Of a stretch of 64,000 nt of DNA, positions 55,238 through 64,000 are shown piece after piece. The translations under genes and the position numbers were made by a program. Source of the DNA: Liolophura sinensis. Taxonomy: Eukaryota; Mollusca; Polyplacophora; Chitonida; Chitonidae. The first letter of the stretch is position 1; the number at the start of each line of letters is the position of its first letter. Under the pieces are notes generated by a model, which saw only the letters and a program-made list of their open reading frames with translations, ran no database searches and was not told the origin of the DNA. Where the stretch lies: positions 40,287,385 to 40,351,384 of the forward strand of contig NC_088295.1 in NCBI RefSeq assembly GCF_032854445.1, given 5' to 3'.

Positions 55238-58200
55238 TACAACCATTTACATGACAGTAACTGTATGTTGTTAGCAGTTTGGTCCCTTAAATATACAGAC
55301 AATGATCTCCGCCTAGGCTGTAATTTACCCCTCATTTCTATTTTGAATAATTCAATGGTGTCATCATTTTGTACATGTGTGCCTTCTGTAATTATGACAC
55401 AAAAATGGTCCCAACTGATTTTTTGTATATTTGTGTGCCATATAACATTTCATGGAAATACATTTACATGAAATATATACACCACATTGGAAGACCATCA
55501 ATTCTTCACATTTTATCTATAAGCATGTTTTTTTTTCTTTTTAAATTTCTTCACAATTTCAGAACTTTAACAAAATTTTAAACTAACTACTGTAGTAAAG
55601 GAAACTATTAAAAATATAAATTGCAAGATTTCTTAAGGAATGGCAAGGAGAAAACGGTGAGTTTACATAATAATACTGTATATGCCAGAATGCATCAGAT
55701 GCTTATAGAAATAATCCCATAGCTGAAGATTAAAACATATTCAGCGTAAAAAATACACTGCGTTGAAAACAGCAACATTTAAGAATTGAAAAGTGTACAT
55801 TGGCATGACAAAATATCACTGCTGACAATCAGACCTTCAACATGGTAAAAAGCCTTTAGAAAATACACACAGGTGACAGCTTCAACAGAAGAAAATGACA
55901 GAAAATCCATCAGTGTGAGCCCTCCAAATATCACATAAGCTGAAAGTCTTTGCACACTGGAAATTTGTGCAAAGCTTTATAAAAGTGTAGTTCTACTGAA
56001 TCTTTATTGTTTAAAGTTAAGGATTTCAATTTTTTTTTCAAATATTGTTCTTAACAACATTGTTTGTTAATTTGACAAACCTCTGGTATGTTTTACTGTA
56101 AAAAAATCTTTGGCTAATTTTATGGTTTAAACATTTATGACTATATGCTCTTTGGAAAGCATTCATTCATAGAATTTGCACGGCTTGTCATCAAGACTTC
56201 GTGAGAAAAATTCTGCTGCTATCCCTGCCATTGATAGCCACATTTATTACAGTTAATATCATTATGTCTAAAACTTTCAATTAAAAATCGTACTACAAAT
56301 AAAATATCATACGTAGAATTTCTTCATTACTTTTGATCAACCTTATTACTTTCATATTTCATCATTAAGACTACATTTTATCAAATTAAAGTTTTCATAC
56401 AAGCAAGCACTAATGAAGTTTGGATCTCCTGTTTAAAAACAATTTGTCAAAAAAGTTACCAATAAAAAGTACAATATATAAATCCATTGATCACTATGCT
56501 GCAATATTTTTAAGGCACAGGTAAACATATAAAAACTGGGCTTTATAAGCGATGTTTTGATGCAGGGTATATGACATGCACATGTATACCAAATGACATA
56601 AATCACAGCAACACATCGCAGATACTTAGCAGTAGGTTGACTCAGTCATGTCAGTGGTTGCAGGACGTATTACTGATATAACTGTTTAACTCTTCGCCTC
56701 ATCATTGTACAGCTTTGATTACTGATCAAGTCTACTTTCAAAAAACTATGTCAGTAAATTCTTCACAACTTTCCTCACAAGTTACATAATACATGAATCA
56801 TGTGATTCACAAAGTTTTGTGACAGTAGTCTATGCACAGTGGCTTTATGGTACAATGCAGTTACCATCAAGTACATTTACTGTACATTTGTATTTTTCCG
56901 AAACAGGTACCATAACAGCTTTGCCATATATATGTTTGTGTCCAAAACATGCGGTTTGACTATATTAAACATTTAAAAAAATAGGTGTATAAGTGTTTTA
57001 CGCACACTATTCACATGTTCAATTCTAAAAAAAAAAAAATCAAAAAAATCAAATAATGTATAAAATTCATGTTAAATAATAAAATGAATTATTCTGGGTG
57101 GAGGTGAGAACTGGTTGTCTTGTTACACTGAGTACTGAACTGTGGCTGTTGTCACTGGCCAGGTCTGACATGAGCAGCTATACACAAATGCTGTACATAC
57201 AACCAAGCAAAACAGCTGAAAACAAGAAAGCAAGAAAAGTTTTTATCCATGTGGCTGCATAAAACAGCACTCAAATTTAACTATCAGAAGATGTTACATT
57301 TCCATCATGGCCATGAATAGTATAATCAAAATAAATTCCTTAGTGGGGTAAAAATGTCGTACTCATTAACTAAAATAGCAATAATTAGGTAAGTCAGGCT
57401 CTTGTTGGGTCACTGACTGGCTTCAACTTGCTTATTAAATAGCCATACTTCGTTCCATGTATACTATTACAAATTTTTCAGCAAAATTAAGGAGACTTAG
57501 CTTCACAAACACGACAGAGCACAGACATCATATACATGTAATATCAAAAGTCAACATTTCTTATTCTCGCAGGTATTTTTTGTGTGACTGTCGTATCAAT
57601 CATCCAAAGTTATGATATTTTAAAAATTGAGTGAGCAGTGCACTAGAGATAAATTGGCTAAAAGATTTCCTAACAGAAAAGTTGTTAAAGTTTATATGAA
57701 GAACATGAGTAGACTGCCTGGATACATCTACAATATGCTGTAATGTATATAATTAAACAGTTAGTAATTATGAATATATAATATACAGAACCCCAACTAT
57801 AAATCAAGTCATATGTAAACATTGCACAACTGTAAAACAAATTCCACAATGCCAACTTTCACTTGAGTAAAATTTTGATATGCAATTTATTCAGATTTTT
57901 ATACCCTACGAGTACGCACTGGGAAAAGCACACAAGCAAATACTGCGACACATAAATCCTGATATATACGTTTACAGCCATAAACTGAGTGTTATATTGA
58001 AGATTCGAATTTTTACTCAAGTCAAGGCTCACTTTGTGAAACAGAACACAGTTCTGTAATAATGCCATACAATGGTATATTTCACACGCAAAAAAAACAT
58101 ATTATTTCTGTCTGAAATTTTAATGTACAAACATTTCATTATTGCCTTCTACTAAATGTTTTAAGTCAAATTCCATACAAAGCAGAAAGTAGATAAAGTA

Positions 58201-58621
58201 CACATGTAAGAATTGCTGAAGACAGATATACTGTATCAAAGCCACAGATATAGATATAGATACAAAATATAAAGCAATTAAGACAATTACCAAGGCTGAC
58301 TTTTAGTAAATTCCACTTTCAAGTCTCTCCACTAAAAAATTATCTGACATATCACTTTGAATGCAACTATAATATGAAGACTTATGTTTGACCACATGCT
58401 TATTAGTTATAAAATATTACTGTTCATACACAGCATTGACATGAATCATCTGCTTAATGCAGCACTTAATCTCACAAGAGAAGAGTATATTTATGGCTTA
58501 AAGCACAAAAGACAGCAGAAAGAACATGTATGAGACACTTACCACCTATCCATTATCAGTACAATTCAGAACGCTGAGATGCCTTAAGTCAATGTTAACT
58601 TTTGTTGAATGATATCTAATC

Positions 58622-58675
58622 TTTTTTTTTTTACTTCACTGGTATTTAACACCGGACTTAAAAATATCACATATT
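58622..58675 (-). mobile_element. SINE tail scrap, reverse
   Basis: cactggtatttaacaccgga followed by cttaaaaatatcac resembles the reversed shared SINE tail after a T-run. Confidence 0.45.
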
Positions 58676-61600
58676 GTTCCTCTCTCGCTGTTACTTCCTT
58701 GAGCTATAATGCATATCGTTTTCAAATTTGACAATGAGGGAATTGTGTTAAATGGGCATTGCAAATTTTGCGTCACATTTCATTCAATTTTCCACAGACC
58801 AGTGTTAAACCGAAGTGGAGAATGGTTTGACTGATGAATGAGCGCATTATCACCAAAACAGATGAGCTACCTGTATTAATCAAGATCAACAACTGCTCCA
58901 ATTTCTCACCACTGTAACAGAAGACCGAAGAATGCTTCTTTGATAGGCACTTGGCACCGTCCCCAACAACATCATTATTTTCTTCTTTTTGTGATCCACA
59001 AAATCGTTGATTGGTCAGGCTATGAATTGTGACAGGTAAATTAAAGGATTACATGTACCAAGACTTGATTTATCGATAAACCTCAATCGTTGAATTTCAC
59101 GCCCCAGCCATAAGTGGAGCCAGCTTCATTTTTTCATTGCTGGGTGGCTACTGTGTGAAAAGGGAGGATTATGTAGAATGTTCATTGGTGAATGATAAGC
59201 TAAAACTGTGTGATCAGAATGGATAGTAAAGTCACCCACGAATCAATCTAAGAAGCACAAATGAATGAAGATCGAAAACCGCTTTGTACCAACAACTACA
59301 AAACTGCAAAGTCACACCAATGAGTGACGACAAATGAACAAAACCAGACTATTGTTAGACGGATTCACTCACCACCATGATCAATGTATGAACAGAACAA
59401 AAACAGTCATAATGCAAAACCCTAATTCTTCAACCTTTTCAACCACACTGCAACCAATATTTTTGATACATTCTGACAGAACCATGTGGTGTAGAGAAAC
59501 AAAAGTGACACAAATCATTTTGGCATCATTCTCATAATAACTATCATAAATCCCATTGGAAAAACTGCTTTAGAGGTCGAAAGATTAATGATTAACAGTA
59601 AGCAGTATGTGAAGGTACCAAAGAATGCAATTACCTCTGTGACCATGAAAAATTTTCCCTGCTGTTCTCTATTAAAATTAGTGTTTAATATCAAGAGCTG
59701 AGTTCCATGCATTTCCACTAAGGCAATAACATGTTAATACAGTAAGTCACATAGAAGACAATCAGAGCATTTTTAGAGTTAGCCAGTGGTAGTGCAGGGG
59801 CCAGTTTCACAAAACTTCTGTGTTACATCACAGTCATTATTCATTACTCCTCATGCACTGCTCCCTTTGCTCACTTTACATCGCAAGCAAATTCTGAACC
59901 AAAATCTTGAACAACGCTAAAGTCATTGGTGTGATTGAAAGCGACCACAAAAAAGGAGACTTTGTTTCAACCTTTTTTCTCTCATTCATACTTGATACAT
60001 TTACACTCTGAATATCCAGAGTATGCACAACATTATTCCAATGGACATCAGAAACACTACATTATTGGTCATTATTGGAATTATTGGAATCTTGTTAAGC
60101 CTTTGCAAACTCAGTGCTCTGCCCAAGTAAAGGCATGGTCAAATGTATCACTCTGGGTGGAAAAGTCAAACTTGTCTAGTGGGGGCAGTGATGTAAAGAT
60201 AGCATAGGGAGCTGTTCACGCGCTGTGGGGAGAATGGTGTTACATTTCTTACTGGCATATGTAATTATCATGGTTATGGAAGAAGAGATATTGCTTTAGT
60301 AGTGTGTACACTGTTTGTTTATATGGTAGTAACAAGTACTTTGTTAGTAAAAGTGAAAAATGCCCAGTGTCTTTTTCCACGAAACATCATAAATGTGTCT
60401 TCAACCATATCTTAAGGAGGTGAAAAATTTATTTACAAAACAAAAAAAAATTTACCCAAAATTTTACCAAATTTTGTGAAAAAGACCCCAGATGTTTAGC
60501 TGTTAGGAGTACACATGCTAATAGATGTAAAACCAAATTTGTGGTACTGACCTGCATTGATTACCTATTAAATAATGAGACAACACTTCTTCGTTTGCTC
60601 ACCAAAGTGGCGGCCACTGCAACAAATCACCATAGTAAAGACCTTTTCGATACAGGTATATGCAATAAAATACACACAAAACAGAAAACATTCTATGCAT
60701 GATAAAAGAAATATGGTATTTCAAAGTACATAAGATCTCACTAAATGCATAAGTATTTGTAAGTCAAACTCTAAGAAAAAAAAAATGAAACATCACTCGG
60801 CAATTTTTTCGCTGAAGATTCACTGCATGATAAAATTATCTTACATGTGATTGGGCAATTCAGTACAAACAAGTATGTGAATCTTTCACTCAAACAAAGG
60901 AACAATCAATGAATGATGCCATCTATGTTCTATTCTTTATTTAGACACAAACAGAAACACTGCAATATGACTTTAGATAATTACACACACAGCAACAGAT
61001 ATGGATGTTTATACAGCTAACATGACAAAAGATGATTAATATGTCAAAGATGAAACACAACTCCCAGTAATATGCAGGTGTCAATCCATCAGCAAAATGC
61101 CTATTACTTTAATGCTACTAAATTAATGTAAATCTCTCAGACATAAGGTCATTAAGGTCAGGACTTATTTAATTCAGAGTTATACACATAGATGAAGAAC
61201 CACAGAAATCTTGTCAGAAAAACAGTAACCGCCAGGAAATGGGGGTGAGTGTTCAAAGAAGAAAATGAGGTGTCGTCAAATAGAACATTACAAATAAAAT
61301 GCTTTGATCGATTGTCCTATAAGTCCAGAACATTTCACTAAAAATGATGTTATAAACCAAACAGAGGCTGGGTACAAGTGTTATTCAAGCAACCAATAAC
61401 TGGAATGGTAAAATGAAGACCTTGTTAAAAGATGCAATAATTCTTTTTGTTACAAAGAGCATTGTGGTAACACTGACAACTGGTCACATTCCAGGGGGGC
61501 ATGTACATGTAAATGGCAGGTGCTTGGGATGTCTTAGGTGAAGGAGTGACAGTTTCCACATTCCCATGCTCGCTACTTCTAGATGAGGAATACACATCAC

Positions 61601-62573
61601 ACAGACACTTTTAAATGTTCCAGGAATTTTTGTTTTGTATTGCAATTTTTTTTCTAATGAAAACACTCTTTAGAAAACAATTACAGCTTAGACATACTTT
61701 AGCCAAGACACTACATAATACTAAGCTGAATTTGAGAGGCATGTCCTTTCTTGCTTTGTATATTTTATACTATCTTATTTATGTTTTCTGGGTGGGTTGG
61801 ATGTCTGCTCAGTGTTTCCACAGCTGAAAAACTACAGCATAATTTAAAACATATGTACATGTGAATGCAGTATTATATTTAGGCCTACAGGAAATTTAAT
61901 CGAAGATCCGCAATACTGATATATAATTAGATCATCAGTAAGAATTAATAATTAAATACAAGGGTTATGAAGAATAAGCAGAATGAAACCAATATTACAG
62001 ATTATTATAAGAGTTAATATTTTGGTCAACTCTTGGATAGCTAAAAAAAAATCCAGAAATTTATGTTTCTGGCTGACTATATCAAGCCTTAGCATGTACA
62101 AGGCGTTCCTAACACCAAATTATATATACACATTTATTTCACCTGCAAACATTTATTCAATGTTTGCAAGTGAAAGCATTTGTTATGCTTTTGTGCTACA
62201 TGTATTTTGGAAAATCAGGCGTACTCCATTAGTGTCAATACTGCAAGCAAGTTCTACCATGTGTGCATTGGGTTTGCACATTAGGAAACCAATGCCTTAC
62301 TTATGAACATTAACCTTTTTTACATGAGCATATTTACTGCAAATCTAACAACTACTCAACATGGCAATTCTGTGATCCATACAGCTCTATGGACAGATGT
62401 AGAGAACTTTAGTTGGCCTTGTACTAGTTAAACAGCATAATGGACAGAAGACAAAAAAAGCCACCACCATCTACAGATTAAATATGAAAGTAATAATTTT
62501 AAAGAGGGCTATAGTACATATGCCATAATTGTTTAAGCTTTCTCACAACTATTCCTAACTAACTAACACTAGT

Positions 62574-62574
<1 letters not shown>

Positions 62575-62634
<60 letters not shown>
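62575..62634. repeat. (TA)n microsatellite
   Basis: A short GT run leads into about 27 TA dinucleotides. Confidence 0.97.
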
Positions 62635-62638
<4 letters not shown>

Positions 62639-63234
62639 TTTATTTGGCCTTTTTAAACTGGAGAAATGCATATTTACATGCACCCTGCCTGAATTAAAGT
62701 TGCATTCACTTTTATAATATGAAGAAAGATTTAGAAAAATGTCATTAACCACATTCCATTAGCAACAGCTAAAAACATTCAACTGGCTGTTTTTCACAAC
62801 AATCACATTTAACTGTTACATGCATTCAGGTACTGGTTTTTAACTTAAGCTGGATTTTTTGTTCTTAAGTTTTGGAAAATTGTGTAATGTAAACTACTTC
62901 AAGTAAAAATCTCAGTAAAAATAAAACAAAATTTTTATTTCCGCTAACATTCGTAAACTACATGTACAAGATGCTCAACCTGATTATTTTAACCTCAAGA
63001 AACAAAAATGGGTTTCAGATTATTATGTTCTTACTGTAAAATAATACAAGGAATACAAATTGATTAAAAAAGTCTCATTCGTAACTATTTTTCTTTTTTT
63101 TTAAGTAATTTATTAAGAGTCATTTTATAACATTATAACTTAGTAATAAGCAAGAAAAAAAAGTGCAATGAAAATCATTGTATTCTACAGGACTGAATGA
63201 AGTGTGACTTTTTGTTACATGTTAAGTCCCAGCT

Positions 63235-63345
63235 TTATATAATGCGTGGCGTGTACAAATATTCTACGTAAGGATGAAATCGATTTTCATATGAAAGGGA
63301 AGCTACTCCTGCGTTTGCTTGGACGTCGGAAAGGCTCACGAGCCC
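63235..63345 (-). CDS. Terminal exon, RBFOX-like C-terminus (partial gene)
   Basis: After the acceptor TTTATTGCAG the phase-0 frame stays open for 36 codons and ends at TAA. The peptide begins GLVSLSDVQANAGVASLS and continues YENRFHPY, then nine more residues. Vertebrate RBFOX RNA-binding proteins end in a GAVASL...YSRFAPY or GLVLSSLQ...YNRFAPY tail, so GVASL plus Y-x-NRF-x-PY is suggestive. RBFOX proteins bind UGCAUG in pre-mRNA and regulate splicing. The remaining exons would lie beyond the right edge. The alternative frame (ending RRPSKRRSSFPFI) is also open but resembles nothing I know. Identification is tentative. Confidence 0.45.
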   Translation of the reverse strand, partial: GLVSLSDVQANAGVASLSYENRFHPYVEYLYTPRII

Positions 63346-64000
63346 CTGCAATAAACCATCAAACCGTACAGAGTTAACAACAAATGAGATTTACAATGGG
63401 AGAAACATAAAAGAATAAAGGCATAGCATAGGATAGGATGAAGTCCCCAACAAACAGTACCGTGAACATACTTGACAACTATTACCATACAGTTAGTAAA
63501 CTCACAGAAACCCTCTTCCACCCCAGAGTAACCACAGATACTATATTTACTAGATCTGAGACCTGTTTCATTCTTCCCAGCTTATCTTTCAGATATACAG
63601 ATCCGTACTCTTTCATTCACTATTAAACCTGGAACTTGTACTATCACTTGTGCTGTTAACATGTCAAAGCTGTATGCTACAAAACATGCTTCCTTTAAAG
63701 GAGAAGAAAACATAAAAATGATGCCAAAATCAGATGAAAGAGCGTTAAAACTTATTTGCAATTATGATTTTAATATTTTTTTGGATCTTTTTTTCAGAGA
63801 AAAGGGTATTAGAAAATATTTTTGTATGGTGAGTATTTGGGACCAACTTTTGGTATTTATCGTTGTTGCATAATAATGTTCTAAATAAGGATGTGATGCT
63901 TGTATAATAAATTTATTTGAAGGTAAATTTGTTTTTTTTATCGAAACATATGCATTTTAAACTAAATTATGATAATATTTATGAACATTTTAAAAATGTA
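63346..64000. other. Intron upstream of the terminal exon
   Basis: AT-rich, no exon with RNA-recognition-motif coding or other recognisable product on either strand. Presumed last intron of the minus-strand gene. Confidence 0.4.

Larger units (their letters stand above)
55210..63234 (-). other. Probable very long 3'UTR (about 8 kb)
   Basis: No exon on either strand, no full SINE and unusually few repeats compared with the introns to the left, in about 8 kb of AT-rich DNA after a minus-strand stop codon. Only a SINE-like tail scrap (58622-58675) and a TA microsatellite interrupt it. Low transposon density and lack of competing genes fit a constrained 3'UTR such as those of neuronal RNA-binding protein genes. 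This is inference from absence of other features. Confidence 0.4.

Noticed and set aside
55210-63234. Enrichment of the RBFOX site UGCAUG in the proposed 3'UTR
   Set aside because: About four minus-strand TGCATG words (near 56575, 59706, 62677 and 62819) in 8 kb is not clearly above chance.

Overview
The window is nuclear DNA from an animal, most likely a lophotrochozoan and probably a mollusc. Genes are split by GT-AG introns, the base composition is AT-rich, and the sequence is strewn with tRNA-derived SINEs that end in a 'ttgagtacggcgtaaaac' type tail followed by AATA repeats, a pattern common in molluscan genomes. The species call is inference. No prokaryotic feature is present. Joining exons by splice signals, reading phase and protein-family similarity gives five recognisable genes plus the 3' end of a sixth.

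Layout, left to right. (1) 611-2918, minus: a secreted F-type lectin (fucolectin) with signal peptide; three coding exons are seen and the 3' end is not found. (2) 6483-17323, minus: CRYM (mu-crystallin / ketimine reductase), 8 exons, about 311 aa. Its intron 3 holds a 6 kb minisatellite of a 43-bp unit. (3) 17427-31553, plus: NUP85, a Y-complex nucleoporin, 22 exons, 657 aa, divergent from CRYM with the start regions touching. (4) 35542-46910, minus: TMEM104, 10 exons, 499 aa. (5) 47297-53790, plus: NAT9 acetyltransferase, 7 exons, 199 aa, head-to-head with TMEM104. (6) 63235-63345, minus: a terminal exon whose peptide resembles the RBFOX C-terminus, followed by what looks like an 8 kb 3'UTR ending near 55210.

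The genes are unrelated housekeeping or physiological functions: amino-acid/thyroid-hormone metabolism, nuclear pore, membrane transport, protein acetylation. Two pairs (CRYM/NUP85 and TMEM104/NAT9) are divergent and probably share bidirectional promoters. NUP85 and TMEM104 converge.

The most unusual content is repeats made from coding DNA. The CRYM minisatellite is a degenerate amplification of CRYM exon 4, the exon that encodes the NADPH-binding glycine motif, in the same orientation and next to it. A 48-bp tandem repeat after NUP85 is built from the last codons of NUP85 including the stop, and every early copy stays in frame with its own stop. The fucolectin gene carries a partial copy of one of its own exons. 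A SINE in NUP85 intron 21 is flanked by an 11-bp target duplication that encloses the SINE plus about 110 bp of non-SINE DNA and a poly(A), which looks like 3' transduction.
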